Shown here in pieces: positions 21,444 through 33,382 of a stretch of DNA of 64,000 nucleotides (its first letter is position 1; each line of letters opens with the position of its first letter). The position numbers were made by a program, and so were the translations under genes. The stretch comes from Casuarina equisetifolia (taxonomy: Eukaryota; Streptophyta; Magnoliopsida; Fagales; Casuarinaceae). A model generated the notes under the pieces. The model was not told the DNA's origin. It worked only from the letters and a program-made list of their open reading frames with translations, and searched no databases. Location of the stretch: the NCBI GenBank assembly GCA_028551475.1, contig CM052358.1, positions 21,602,853 to 21,666,852 on the forward strand. The letters are read 5' to 3'.

Positions 21444-24400
21444 GTATATATGTAAAGTAAATGGGTATTTTTAAATTCATATTGTTGAGAAAACAGCTTG
21501 CTCATCATTTTAATCTAGGTTGCTTTATATGTTTTCCATTTATTTTTGTCTACGATGAAAAGTTAGGATTGAATTAGTCAAGCTACTAGTCTCTCAAGAT
21601 TTCGTGCTCATAGCTTAGGCTCCATTAGTGGGCCAAAGTCATCTTTAACACATTGTCCTGCAAAAAATGCCCAATAGGGATATTGGAGCGTAATAAGCAA
21701 AACTTAAGCTCTCACATCTTATACGTCTTTTCTGTGCATTGTAAATTGGGAGCAGAAGGCAATCACCGTATAACACCAGTGCGGAAGTACAAGGAAGGGA
21801 AAAACATTCACAAGCCATCCATGAAGTACAAATTTAGCTGATGACAATGAGGATTGTTTTCTTTTTCATTTCTTTTCTTTTGTTTGGTTATCGGTGTAGG
21901 AACTTACCATGGGATGCAAGCTACTATCTAATGTCAAATCACTATGTAACGAGTCCAAATGAGCCAAAGTTTGACAATTGAACTTTTGTTTCACAACTAG
22001 AAGAAGAAAGGATAAGCCTGTCTTAGCACTTGGACAGATAAAGAAAATTTCAAAGTTGTTATTGTGACTTATGAGAATAAAATAATTTATCAGCAACAAC
22101 AACAATGAAGTCTGTGGAAGGCATTTTAGTCTTCCTCTAAGTCTATATTTCCTTTCGTTTTCCTCTCAACTCTTACCTTAATACGATTCCTCTAACTGTA
22201 CACATCCAAATCATTAATGCGTAGTCTATCTTATGTATGAAATTTCGAATACCACAAACGTTCTAATTGAAGGATTGCGTGAAAAGATATTGGATTGAAA
22301 AGTTCTTCCAAAGGGTCAACATTTTGAAAGTTCATAGCTGCCTTCTGTATCTTTTTCTTAGATTATGTTTCCCCTCAGTCTAAAGACAGCAGTAGAAGCA
22401 TGTTCATATAACTTATATGCATCCATTATAAACCACACACATCGCTATACTCTTAACTCTAAACTACTTTTAAAACTTAATTATTTTTACTTCACTTTGC
22501 TGAAATTTCCAAGGTAATTACTAAAGGAATGTATGAAGTCTTTCTAATGCTTAAAACTTCCAGCGATGTCAATTAATGTTGTCTACTATGGTCTGAAGAT
22601 AGATGGTATTTCTTGTTTCAGAATGAAAATTTAGGGAGATTGCAACTACACCAAGCATCTACTATCATTTCAACTCTTGCAAATCTAAATTATCTTTGGT
22701 TTCTGAGCAACTTTTATTTTTTGTTCTTTTAGCAAGAACAAGAGGGGATAAGCCTATCTTGGCACTTGGACAAGATAGAGAAGACTTCATAGTTGTTGTG
22801 ACTTATGAGAGTGAAATGGTCTGTGATCAATGACAACAAAGTGTGCGGTAGGCGTTTATGTGATTATCTTCTCTGGGAAGTTCTTGAGTACGACAAACAT
22901 TATAGTCTGAAGGATTGTTGTGGAAAATATTGGATTGGAAAGTTCTTCCAGAGGGTCAACAATTTTGAAAATTTGTTAATCGTGTTCGAATTAAGCCAAT
23001 CTTTTCTATGATTGCATATCCGTCAATCTAGAGCCTCAACAGTCGAAGCATGTTACGTACTCTATATACACGCATTATAAACCACACACATGGGCAAAAT
23101 ATAAACCATACATATGGACTTATAATTTTAAAACTATCAAGAAAAATTAGCCGTGTTTGTTACACTTCGCTGTCAGTTTCCAAGGTACATTAATTACGGC
23201 AGGAATGTATGGAGTATCTCTAGTGCTAAAAACTTATGGTGATGTCAATTAGGGTTGCCTATTATGATCTGACCATATATGGCATTTCTGGTATCAGGTT
23301 AAGAATAGTGGGGGACGTCAACTAATGGCTCCACAAATCTACTATCAAATTTTGCCACTAAATTATTTTCGGTTTAAAAGCAACCCTTATTTTCATTACG
23401 ATTTTGGTGTTTTTATTTATAGCACACATGGTAGGGCGGTTCTAACTTCAATTTAAAATCTTGTAAGTTTTGCATAATCGGTCAGTGGGCTAATTTGATG
23501 AAACTAAGATTTTTCTAAAAATTTACATGAAAAGTTATTGGAGAGACTCAAGCGGATTATTCCTATAATGATTTCGAAGGCCGCAATGGAATGATGAGAG
23601 ATAAATAACAAGAAAAGGTACTTCTTGCAGAGGTGTTGCCTGAGGTTCAATGACACTGATTGGTGGTTTATTGTAGCGACTATCCTAATAAATATGGTGG
23701 GAAGAGTAAGAAAGATCATATGCTATGTATGTCAGGCTTGTAAATTGGATTCACTTGATGGACAACTAAAACTTTATTCATGTAAATGAGAATAAAAAGG
23801 TTATAACATATCTGGATATGATTTAGAGTTTGTGTTTGATGTTTGACTTATGCCTACTTCTTCTCATCCCATTTTACAAGCACTTTCTCGTCTCATAAAT
23901 GCGATTTCTTCTTCTTGTCCCATTTTACAAGTACCTTCTCGTCTCATAGATCTCATTGGCATATCACTTCATACAATCCACACCTAGTGTGGCTCTTGTT
24001 ATTTCATTTAATCACATCCCATGGTTAATTTCCCTGAGATAATTAATAAAACACGGGCTAACATTGCATTTAAATAGTTTAGAACTAATTTCTTGTCTCC
24101 AAATTAGAAACTTGAGATGCCTAAAACCATATACAGAAAATTGATTACTTAGCAATTTAAACAAAACCTTAATATAAAGGCTGGTATCTAGAGGCACTAA
24201 CTATATTTTGTTAAGGTTCAATTGCAAACCAAACTCTGCATTTATTACATAATTTAAGGGTTCATGTGCCCCCTTTTTACACCAAAAAAAAAACATTTTT
24301 CTTGTTTGGCTTCTTTTCCTGCAATAAAAAAGCTAAACCTCTATGTTACAACTTGGTCAACAGTACTACCAATCCCAATCTAATGGTTTAGCCAACTTTA

Positions 24401-24577
24401 TAAGCGGAGAATTTTTCTTTTTATTTGTCTTAGACGTATAATAGATAGCAATACAAAAGTAGGTTATGTAATTTTCATTTAGTGAAATTGACAAGAAAAG
24501 AATCAAGTTGCTTCAACCAGTTCCACATGTAAAGTCTAAGATGGTAGAATCTTTGTTATTTCTAAACAACTTCTTCC
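21444..24577. repeat. Upstream flank of RLP A, with an internal tandem duplication near 22000-23390
   Basis: 21470-22350 aligns with 42725-43560 and 51240-52090. From about 22000 to 23390 two related units of 650-730 bp follow each other; paired landmarks are AGAAGCATGTT (22396, 23045), the TTATAAACCACACACAT phrase and the TTTCCAAGGTA phrase. 23290-23760 also matches 62160-62600. No protein-coding sequence is recognised; the frame 22805-23011 is repeat sequence. The last part, 24470-24577, matches 44080-44210 before RLP B and is the likely promoter region. Confidence 0.7.
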
Positions 24578-24587
24578 TATATATATT
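24578..24587 (+). promoter_or_regulatory. TATA box before RLP A
   Basis: TATATATATT lies about 139 bp before the old start codon. It aligns with CTATATTTT at 44213-44220 before RLP B, inside an otherwise well-conserved stretch (TTGGCAATTTGGGCAA follows in both). The conservation between copies supports a shared promoter. Confidence 0.6.
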
Positions 24588-24725
24588 GGCAATTTGGGCA
24601 ACCGTATAGAAAGGTATAGAGGTTCTCCTTCATTATTCTCTTGCTTCTTCTCAAAAACTTTGCCTTTTGTTCTTTTGGCCTAAAAAGTAGACTAGGCTTC
24701 TTGTGTGAGTTATCTAACTACAAAC

Positions 24726-26217
24726 ATGTAGCAGTTAATGCTTCATCATCTTCTTTTTGCCTTGTTTCTATTTCATATTTTCTTTGAAAGTCAATGCCTT
24801 CAATGAAATGGAGCACCAATCTCTATTATCTTTGCCTTTCAAGAATCCTTTCACAAGATATATACAGTCCCATAGAATTGGAAGAAATATCTTATCCTTT
24901 TAATAGTCTTTCGGGGCCCATTATTAATGACATTATGAACCTTATCAAACTCATTAAACTTGAATTACAAAACAATAACTTGAGTGGCCAAATTCCTATA
25001 AAGGTTGGAAAGCTCTCCAAATTAAAGTACTTGCACCTTGATTTCAACTCCTTGATAGGTTATTTATCCTTATCTTTAGTAAATTGCACAAATCTCCAAA
25101 TGTTGACATTAGGAGAGAATTACCTTCAAGGGGATATCTCTACCTTTAATTTCACTAGTCTTAGCCAGCTAACTATGATTGACCTGATTGATAATCACTT
25201 TGGTAAATTGCCAATGAGTCTTTACTTTTGTAAGTCCTTAGTAGCACTTCAACTTTCTAGTAATAGATTAGAAGGACAAATTCTAAAACATTGAAAATAT
25301 CTTTTAGTACTCATGCTTGGTGAGAACTTTGTTGAAGAGGCAATACCAAGTGATAATAATATGGTTGGTTTTAATGGATTCAAAAATATCCAACTTTTGG
25401 ATCTTTGTGATTGCCAACTAACAGGTCAATTACCTAAATGACTATCTTTGCTTCATAATTTAAAAGTTCTATGCCTAGGTGACAATAATATCATAGGTTC
25501 AATTCCAGTGTGGTTATCAAATCTTCCAAAAAATTTTCATTTAGATTTGTCTAAGAACCTCATTTCTGGTGAATTTCCAAGAGAGCTTTGTACAATGCCA
25601 ACATTAGTTTTAGTGGAGGTTCCAAGAAAAAGTAGTTCTTTGAGTTTACCAATTTAGGTAATAGTCATTTATATAATATTCTATCAAATATGAAACCAAG
25701 AATAATTCTTTCATATAATTGGCTTAGTGGTAGCATTCCTATTGAGATTGGACATTTGAAGGTACTTCATATATTGGATCTTAGTCATAATAATTTTTTA
25801 GACACAATTCCTAATCAAATAGTAGAGCTTATAAACTTGGAAGAATTGAACCTCTTTTCAAATCAATTTTATAGTGAAATACCTGCCCCACTAGTCAATT
25901 TGAATTTCTTGTCTTACTTTAATGTCTCTACATATAAGGGTAATCTAAACCTTTGTAGACCCCCACTTCCAAAGTGTGTCGATATTGTGAAATGCAATGA
26001 TAACAAGTACATTCAAAAGGGGGAAGAAAGGCCTCATATGCCTTGGTTCCCGATTAGCATCATTCTTGGCCTCATTGTAGGATTTTGGGGAGTTTATGAC
26101 TCTTTACTTTTCGATAACAAGTGCAAAGTTGCATATTTTCGATTTGTAGACAATTTAAAAGATTGGTTTTATGTCACATTAATAGTTTTATTTGCTAGAT
26201 TAAGCAAAAGGTCATGA
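24726..26217 (+). pseudogene. RLP copy A: leucine-rich-repeat receptor-like protein, RLP2/PSY1R-like, heavily broken
   Basis: It encodes remains of an extracellular LRR receptor with one membrane segment and no kinase. Compared with RLP B: the start ATG (24726) is followed at once by TAG; one extra A shifts the signal-peptide frame near 24792; some 556 bp with the N-terminal cap and first repeats are gone at about 24843; about 87 bp are missing near 25281; a Cys codon became TGA (25292) and a Trp codon TGA (25439); the island region before 25690 is scrambled; and about 60 bp are missing near 25928. LRR motifs are still clear (NNNLSGQIPIKVGKLSKL). The C-terminal part 25690-26217 keeps the membrane segment and a complete tail ending LFARLSKRS, which RLP B lacks. 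It is non-functional. Confidence 0.93.
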
Positions 26218-27155
26218 AAGTATAATTTCCTTTCTAAAAGTGGTTGTTGTATATTCTATTATCAATTATGTTATGAAGTTTTATTTTGAAATAGTTTCAA
26301 TTATTGATTAAGGTTAACTAGGAGTGACATTTATGATGAGTTTATGACTAGTAGCTCCAAAATTTATGACTTAGTTGCCTACAAAAAAATTAGTTAGGGG
26401 CCAAACATGCACTTATACTAAAATGGGAGTCCAAATTTTCTAGATAATATTTCACCTTGTCTTTTGGTAGATAGTTCAAATCAAAAGGTAATTAAGAAAA
26501 TAGAACTAGCAAAGTAGTAGTGCCTTACAATAGTTGCATGACAAGGATATAGCAAAGGACTAATCTTGAACAAATAATTAAATATGACAAAATAATGAAA
26601 ATTGAAAAAAATCATTATTGTTTGTCAATTGTAGCCTTTGAAATATACCAAGTACATTTAAAAGATATTTGTTGGACTATATTAGTTGAAATCCAAATCC
26701 AACATTTTATTATGATTTCCCCTCAAATACTCTGCAAAGCTTTAATGCCCAAAGGCAAATTAAAACAAAAAGATAAATATACTATTTATAAACTTTGCTT
26801 TATCAACATAAGAAGAATATTAGCTTTTGTTAACCTCCACCACCGTCTTTCTTCTGCTCTTGAAATCAAATACTAAAGTTTCAATAAATATCTATTTGTT
26901 AATAAGAAATACTTTTTATATAATGTTAGAACTAGGCCGATGGTGGTATCACCTTTTTTAGTTCAAAGGGGATTTTAGTAATTTCCAAACCCCTTTATTC
27001 TATTAAAAAAAATTACCTTAAAATTGAATCTTTTTTTTTTTATAAATACGTGAGTTTGTTTATCTAAGAATAAAAGAATAAAAAACATTCACATAAGATG
27101 GTCTAATATTCATAAATAAAGATGTTCTTTTAGGTATTACTTCCTTAATGCTAAC
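26218..27155. other. 3' flank of RLP A
   Basis: There is no gene. This stretch is colinear with the 3' flank of RLP B (46560-47650): the phrases AAGTGGTTGTT, TTTATGAT-GAGTTTATG and CAAAGGACTAATCTTGAAC occur in the same order. So the duplicated unit extends beyond the gene on its 3' side. The frame 26595-26876 has no recognisable family. Confidence 0.7.
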
Positions 27156-28870
27156 TGTTGGATCCTGTAGCAACCTAAAAGGGGGTGAATTAGGTTTCTT
27201 TTTAAAAATTACTTCTATTTGTGTTCAATTACTTTTTATGCAATTAAATATCACATTCAAGGATATAAAGCTTAATCAGCAAGCTAGTCATACACAAGAA
27301 AGATGAGACACCAATTTACGTGGTGGTTTGGCCTTTCTCACCTACTTTCACCATTTTTTCCTTCAACACAACTGGTTGAAGTCTACTTTATTACGAAGCT
27401 AGAAGAAACTTTCTTCTACACTTTCCAACTCCTCCTTAAGGAATCAAACAATCCTTATACCAAGGATTATAATACAATTGATTACAAATTTTGAGCTAAG
27501 CTTCTATAAGATATACAATACAAGTTTAAAAGCTTCAAACAACTGCTAGAGACTTAATATAGAATAATATGGACAAAAGCCTCAAATTCGTTCAAACCCT
27601 ATTAGAGTCTACTTGTAGAAAATCAACTTCAACAATAGAGTATAATGAAGCATAAATTGATTTTCTAGTAAGCAAGTAATGAGCTCAGAAGTTAGTCACC
27701 CAATGAAGATTAAAATCGTAGGTTTAGATGAGCTAGAATGAATAGTATGAGATGCTTCAAGGATTGCTTTCTTTGCTTCTTATTTTCAGATCCTTTGCAT
27801 TGATGAAGATAAACTTGTTTAAATAACTTCAGAGCAACTAACCTCTGACTTCAAATAGTCGTTCTAACACTTCTGAGCACCATCAAGTATTCTTCCCGTT
27901 GGAGTTCCTTATTTCCCTCTTCTCTGTCCATTTTTGAGCTTGAGAGAGACAGAATATCAGGGCTATGGTTCTGCCATTGTTTAATTCAAAACCCCATCCA
28001 AAATGGTGCAGTTTTTGTCTTAACTTAAAGTTTTATAATTTGGGTTTTGTGGAGCAGATTTCAAGTTTCACTCAAATCTTCTTTGGTTCTCTCTAATCTT
28101 GAATTAATTCTTTGTGGCTTCACAAATTGATAGATCATCTTCTTTTTTCCAAAAGCCTTTCAAAATCGTCTATAGAAACCCTCTAATTTGCTTCCAATTT
28201 CACTTTTAAGCAGTTAGGGCTAGAACTCATAGAACTCCACAATTTCTCCAAATTAATTCTCTCTAAGTAGTGGGTTTTTTATTTTTCTTCATAGAAATGT
28301 TCTCCTCTTTGTTAGCTTTCCAAAGAGTTATTTTGCAACTTGATTGAAGTTGAAATTGGCATCCAAATGGAGCGGTGAACTCACAGAGTCGAGTAGCTTG
28401 CGAGTTGGATTAGGTTCAGGCTTGTTTACAAGTCGCAGACACTTTTGGATCGTGGGTCATGCCTTCTAGACCTAGGTCGCACACTGGGTCTCATTATGGG
28501 CTTGGGTTGCATTCTGGGCCTAGGTCACATTCTTTGGACTGGGCCGATTACCTCTGGACTGGGTCACATTCTTTAGACTAGGCCGATTACCTTTGGAGTG
28601 GGTCACATAATTTGGACTAGTTCTGACTTGCAAATTGGGCTCATTGTAACCCAATTTCTTGCATACAATTTTAGCATTATTTTTCTTATGAAACACATAA
28701 ATAATCAAATATTAATTATAATATTTTCATATTATAATTCCATTTCTCTCATCATTCAATCATCAATATATTTCAACAAAATGATTATAATATTCTCATA
28801 TTATAATTTCCATTTTTCTTCATCATCAAAATTTTTATATATTCTAATATCATTAAAATATATTCCAACA
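27156..28870. mobile_element. 1.7-kb solo LTR with perfect 5-bp target duplication
   Basis: It starts TGTTGGATCC and ends ATATTCCAACA, so the outer seven bases (TGTTGGA and TCCAACA) are perfect inverted copies. CTAAC flanks it at 27151-27155 and 28871-28875. No primer site, gag or pol sequence is present, so it is a solo LTR left by LTR-LTR recombination. The phrase AACCTAAAAGGGGGTGAATTAG near its start is common in plant LTRs. I could not decide the superfamily or orientation. It carries a 39-bp tandem repeat near 28524-28620. The frames 27303-27494, 28520-28708 and 28598-28894 are part of it. Confidence 0.92.
28524..28620. repeat. 39-bp tandem repeat inside the solo LTR
   Basis: Two full units and half of a third follow each other (28524-28562, 28563-28601, 28602-28620), each starting GGTCACAT and containing GGCCGATTACCT. 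Related looser copies of the GGTC/GGGCTT phrase precede it from about 28440. It keeps a short minus-strand frame open, which I do not regard as a gene. Confidence 0.88.
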
Positions 28871-29214
28871 CTAACTAATAAAATTGGTATTTAGTGTAAA
28901 CTAAATCTTTAATTTGAAAATTTTATTAATTATGCTAATATAAATTCTAATAATTTTCTCAAATAGGTTACAAACATTGCATTCTTAGGTTTAAAACTTA
29001 TAACTTAAAATTTAAATAACAAAATGACATACAAAATGGAAAACCAATAGAAATGAGTGACGAAAACAATCTCTTAGTTTTTATTTAAAAAAAAAAATTA
29101 AATTTAATTAAAGCTTGGAAAGCCAACGGCAAGAGCCTAGAATTAATAAACAAAAAGCAAAAAGCATGGTTCAATGGAACATTAAAGATCATTCAATATG
29201 GCCTCTCCTTTTAC
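28871..29214. other. 3' flank of RLP A, continued
   Basis: After removal of the solo LTR this continues the alignment with the RLP B flank (47690-47980), sharing TGCATTCTTAGG and GCAAGAGCCTAGAAT. There is no gene. Confidence 0.65.
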
Positions 29215-29352
29215 AGAATTAGCTTGCGATAGAAAAGAAAACACGCAATAAGATTTTCTTCTCACTTGCTTTCTCTAAGACTCTACTTTTCATTCCTTTG
29301 GTCTAACCAACGGTCTCAGTGGCAAAATCCTTGTTGTAATCTGTCGTTTGAC
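29215..29352 (+). pseudogene. RLP relic (5' leader joined to a late LRR)
   Basis: CTTGCTTTCTCTAAGACTC and the following TTCATTCCTTTGG resemble the 5' leader of the RLP genes (44260-44310). They are joined almost directly to AACGGTCTCAGTGGCAAAAT, which matches the repeat after the island domain (an NGLSG-x-IP phrase, near 46006 in RLP B). So most of the gene is missing. The same kind of relic occurs near 32220, 37874 and 50160. Confidence 0.65.
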
Positions 29353-29393
29353 GCTGTTTCATGCCCATTTTAGCACAAACATTACATTTTGTC

Positions 29394-29850
29394 CTAGCTA
29401 AAACAAGTCGTTTCCCCTGTATGCAAGTTTTGATTAACAAGGACAACATCACTCCCTACAATCCTTTCTCCGATAGTAGGCGACGCTGGGTTGAGGAGGA
29501 AGTCAACGTTTTGTTTTGCAACAAAAGCAACACCGCCATTAGCCTTCTTCTCCAACTTCCCTCTACGGTATTGTACCCCATTAACACTGGCATACACTGC
29601 AAGATGTTCGGGAGTGCTTCACCATCAGTATCCGCGACTGCATCTCTTTGATATCTCTGGTTATTTGAGCACCATTACGATTGAATACTCGTCCCAGAGG
29701 CGCTGAAGCTTGTTAAAGTAGTTAGCTACCATTCCTTCAGCCTATCTCATCTGATACATTTTACTGAGTTCATATAGCCTCGATGGATCCACTTGGTTGT
29801 ACTGGCTGCGCATCTCTTTAATGAGGGCAACGACATCCATAGTATAATAT
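29394..29850 (-). pseudogene. Copia-type gag fragment (relic)
   Basis: The minus strand at 29690-29830 encodes YNQVDPSRLYELSKMYQ and, after a stop, ANYFNKLQRLWDEYS, a pattern typical of a copia gag core. The open frame 29394-29597 continues it with a LEKKANGGVAFVAKQNV segment that I cannot assign with certainty. A shorter copy of the same gag piece occurs at 38300-38410. No LTRs were found next to it; it is an old fragment carried along with the repeated flank. Confidence 0.6.
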
Positions 29851-32219
29851 CAAACATTCGTTCAGGTCCTCCAACAAATGGTCTATGTTCCCTAAGAGGA
29901 ACGTAAAATGTAATAACCTGTTCCAAAATCGCAGTTTCTCAAGTAACTTAACTCCAAGGACGGGCATGTGTTCTAGATATTGAAATGTATGAAGGGCTGA
30001 TTCTAGGATTGTGTTGGTCCATAATTAAAAGTAAATGTGATGATCCTAGTCCTATGATACAAAAATAAAAAATACCGTGTTCATCATCAAGTGGGTTAGC
30101 TTATTTAATCTTGATTACTTTCTTTAGTTTTGCATTTAACTTAATGAGAAGATTGGTGTTACGTAGTTCAATGTCCTAATCCAGCAACAAGAAAAATTGA
30201 TGTGATTTAGGCGGTATCGTATCGATAGAGGTAATTGCAGAAAGACCATAAATATTGGCCATCAGGACCAAATATGACCCAATGCTTGCAGTAGAAATTT
30301 AGCAAAATTAAAGCCCGGAATTGTTTTCTTTCATATTTAGCAAGATAGGCTCCTGGATCGTGAGCTGTACTTGAGCATCTAATATCCAAATATAAAATTT
30401 CCTGTTCAGTATTGAGATATGACGTGGCAGCAACGGTGGATGGCCAGGCTGGTTTCCGTTAGTGGGAACCGAGTCCCGTGATGTACAGACTGGCTTGCTT
30501 ATGCAAAGCAAGTCGATTACCGGTGAGGTGTTTCGGAGGAGAAAGTTTCGGAAGTTACTATGGAGAAGCATGTTGTAGCTCATATGCTTTAATGTTGAAA
30601 CCCAAAATTTCCAAATGGGTATACAAATTATGGGCTTTCAAATCAACATGTCCAGAAAGGCTTTCAAGGCCAGTGTTTTAAAAGGGGTTTTCCAGACCTG
30701 AAAATTGTAAAAGGGGATCTTTGTACCCAAACTTCAAATGGCCATCTGAATTTAAAGTTTCAACAGATCTTCGGCCTCCTAATATCAGACAGATTTAGTC
30801 CATAGACTCTGACGGTTCAAATTGGTCTTTGACGGTTCTTGAATTTATAAAGAGATAATATGTACATAGTTTATGTTAATCTTTTGGATGCTTTTCAATG
30901 CCCAATTCCCATGACTTTATCTATTTTCATTGAATTGGACTAATTGCAAAAGGAGGGGTAAAACATGTGGAAAGAGAAAAAGATAGGCATATTAATTTGA
31001 AAAGGACAAGGTGGTTTTTTTCTTTTACTCCTCATTTTTCATCATTAAGTTAAAAAGTTGAAACATGTAAAATTATCAAGACAGACCAAGTGTAAATACT
31101 ATTAAGTGGTAGGCATAGAGAAAAATTTATAGCTATGAATTTCATTTTAAAACACTTATTAAGGCATGTAGAGTCATTCAAATAAATTATTATTTGCACT
31201 CAACAACTAATTACCTTATGTCATTGATAAGCATCTGGTTCAGTTAGCCATCCATGCTACTTAAAACCAAAAGGTCTTAGGTTTGACAATTAACTCTCAC
31301 TCTTCCCCCATTTACTTAACAAAAAAAAAAAAAAAATTGGTTACCTTGTCTCCACTTTCTACCATTGTCACCACTTAATGGATCTATTTTTGTCCTCTAC
31401 TGCATAGACAATTTAATACATGGTTGTGTGTTAGCCAAATGGTTTGCCAAGGGGAGGGGAGGGACCCGGATTGTCGAGCTAACTTGATATCAGATACAAT
31501 ATTTAATTAGTTCATAAATATTTTAGATAAATAGTGAAGAAAATAAGACTATCATTGCTTCATTGATAAGCAAACTTCAATGTGCAAAATATCCATAGTA
31601 TCTCATTACATACTAGGACAAAGTTCAGTCCAATAAACTATTCATGTTCTTCCTTTACTTCATAGTAGAAAGGCAAACTCTATCAACAATCAAAAGCTGT
31701 CCTTTTTTTATCTCTTATTCTACCTTGACTTCCAGTTTGCACATAGAACTACGCCAATGCAAAAACTATTTTAGTTCTTGTAGAAAAATCGCTTCTTGTA
31801 ATAGGTTTTTCCTCCCTTTACCTAAAGAACAGAAACACCCGGTCTATAGTTGAAATTTGAGGCATTTACGTTTCTTTTCTTTCCACATGATAATGGCCAC
31901 TTGGGCGACAAGAAGTCCTGGGCCATTAATGGGTAAAGTTTGCATTTAAACGTCAATTCTAGAATAAATAATTTGTTTAATACAGACATACCTTAAGGAC
32001 TGTAGACAATAATTTTTGTTTAACTACAGAGCAGAAGAGCCAATCACATTGGCAGTCACACCCAACGATTAATTTCGTATGGGAGGGACCGTCTTGTTCA
32101 AGAGATTTGGTTCCTCGTCAAGGTCTAGCTGCTAGTGAGGTGCACCCAACTGTCTAATTTTGATTCCTCATAATTTTTCTTCGCCTGTCATAAGCTTATA
32201 AACAGGAATCATGGCCATT
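29851..32219. other. Intergenic repeat sequence
   Basis: There is no gene. 29910-30190 matches 13790-14070; 30420-30560 matches 39210-39320; 30590-30830 matches 54230-54310; 30850-32150 aligns with 55080-56160 (shared phrases include GGCAAACTCT-like sequence before TATCAA, and TTCGTCAAGGTCTAG near 32113). A short poly-A lies at 31321-31335. This shows that the intergenic units are shared across the whole window. Confidence 0.6.
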
Positions 32220-32440
32220 TAAGTTGAAGAAGCTTCTAGACGAAGTTTCTGGGCTGTGTCTTGCCAGTGGTTAGTATTAACGAAGGCTCTAGTAGTCAAC
32301 ATCATTTGGGTTCACCAATCTTTTCACAATAACTTCCACCCATTAGAAGTCCTCTCTCAGACAATGGTCATACTGGCAACATTCTCGTTGAGATCGGCCA
32401 TTTGACGTTGTTTCATGGTCTAGGACATATGAAACTTCTT
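32220..32440 (+). pseudogene. RLP relic (island domain and one LRR)
   Basis: The plus strand has GAAGGCTCTAGTAGTCAACA, then TTGGGTTCACCAATC, and then CATACTGGCAACATTCTCGT, aligned with the island domain and the following repeat of RLP B (45890-46050). It translates in pieces to an IPVEIGHL-like LRR phrase. No start, membrane segment or long frame is left. Confidence 0.6.
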
Positions 32441-32500
32441 GAAAACAATGTCTAACACTGTTTGTACATTGTCTTAATATCCTCTTTAAATGGAAGGCAT

Positions 32501-32949
32501 ATTCACCTCCTTAAAAGTTACTGAGTCAATTTAAAAAGGGAATGGGCTTTTGTCACGTGTACAGGTCAAGAGCTGTTTAAGGGGTCGTTTTGGAAGACAA
32601 CATTGCGAAAGTGGAAGACCGAAGCAAAGAAAATCGCGAGGAGCAACTAAAAAACCTAAACAAAGGGATTGTAGGAAGCAGCTGGAAGTACACGCAATGC
32701 AAGGCAATGAAAGCTAAATGCGTGGAAAGTTGGAAGGGACGTGTGATGGGAAATGAAGGTGAAACGGGGTTAGTGTTAACGTGGGAAGTAGTGAGTTAGT
32801 GTTACGAGGTAATTTCTTTCTAGTAAACGTAGATAGTTTTATTTTCTGATTTCGGTGTTTGTTTTAGTTTCCTTCAAAGCGTGAGGTTAGCTATAAATTT
32901 TGCATTATCGTATTGTATAAACCAAGTTGTTCAATATTTGTAACCATAG
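32501..32949 (+). repeat. 450-bp unclassified repeat block, copy 1
   Basis: It is over 90% identical by eye to 60716-61165. It ends with a TATA-like stretch (GCTATAAATTTTGC near 32890) and TTCAATATTTGTAACCATA, features seen near the 3' side of LTRs, so a solo LTR of an unknown family is possible, but no TG..CA ends could be fixed. An open frame of 69 codons (32590-32799) begins with TTG, not ATG. Differences between the copies fall on coding and silent positions alike. Copia 2 is inserted at its right edge. Confidence 0.7.
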
Positions 32950-33357
32950 TGAAAGAATGAATAGGAACGGATTGGATTGCCGGAATCTGGATTCTGACAG
33001 AGGAGAAGATGAATAGACATTAATGAAAAACCATAGATTTGTGAAAAGCTTCGATTGATTGATATTTCCTGATAAATCTTTACAGAGCGATTACAAAACA
33101 TATATATATGAACAACAATTTACAAAATCAAAAGCTTTACCAAACAGATCCCAACCAATATGGAAGGAAATCGTTCGGCGGCGCTAGAGAGATCTACGGA
33201 GGAGAGCGATGACTACGAGCGTGGGCAGAATCGAGTCATGAAGCGGGTCACGTGTTCGCGTTGGGTCGCCTGGTTCTACTAGGGTTGGCGCTGACGTGGC
33301 TAGTCTACGAACATAGTGCTGACGTGGCACCACGTGGTGGTGACGTGTCCTTTAACA
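32950..33357 (-). repeat. 3' LTR of copia 2 (408 bp)
   Basis: It starts TGAAAGAATGAATAGG and ends CCTTTAACA. The first 160 bp match 37713-37873. The purine tract GCGAGGGGA follows on the minus strand (33358-33366). It is the complete reference for the truncated 5' LTR. Confidence 0.92.
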
Positions 33358-33382
33358 TCCCCTCGCAAGCTGAAGGGGCAAA

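Noticed and set aside
28520..28708. A 62-codon minus-strand frame with repeated NRPS-like phrases
   Set aside because: It is produced by the 39-bp tandem repeat in the solo LTR.
32590..32799. A 69-codon frame repeated almost unchanged at 60808-61017, possibly a conserved small protein
   Set aside because: It starts with TTG, lies wholly inside the 450-bp repeat block, and the differences between the copies change amino acids as often as not. Similarity is explained by duplication of the block.
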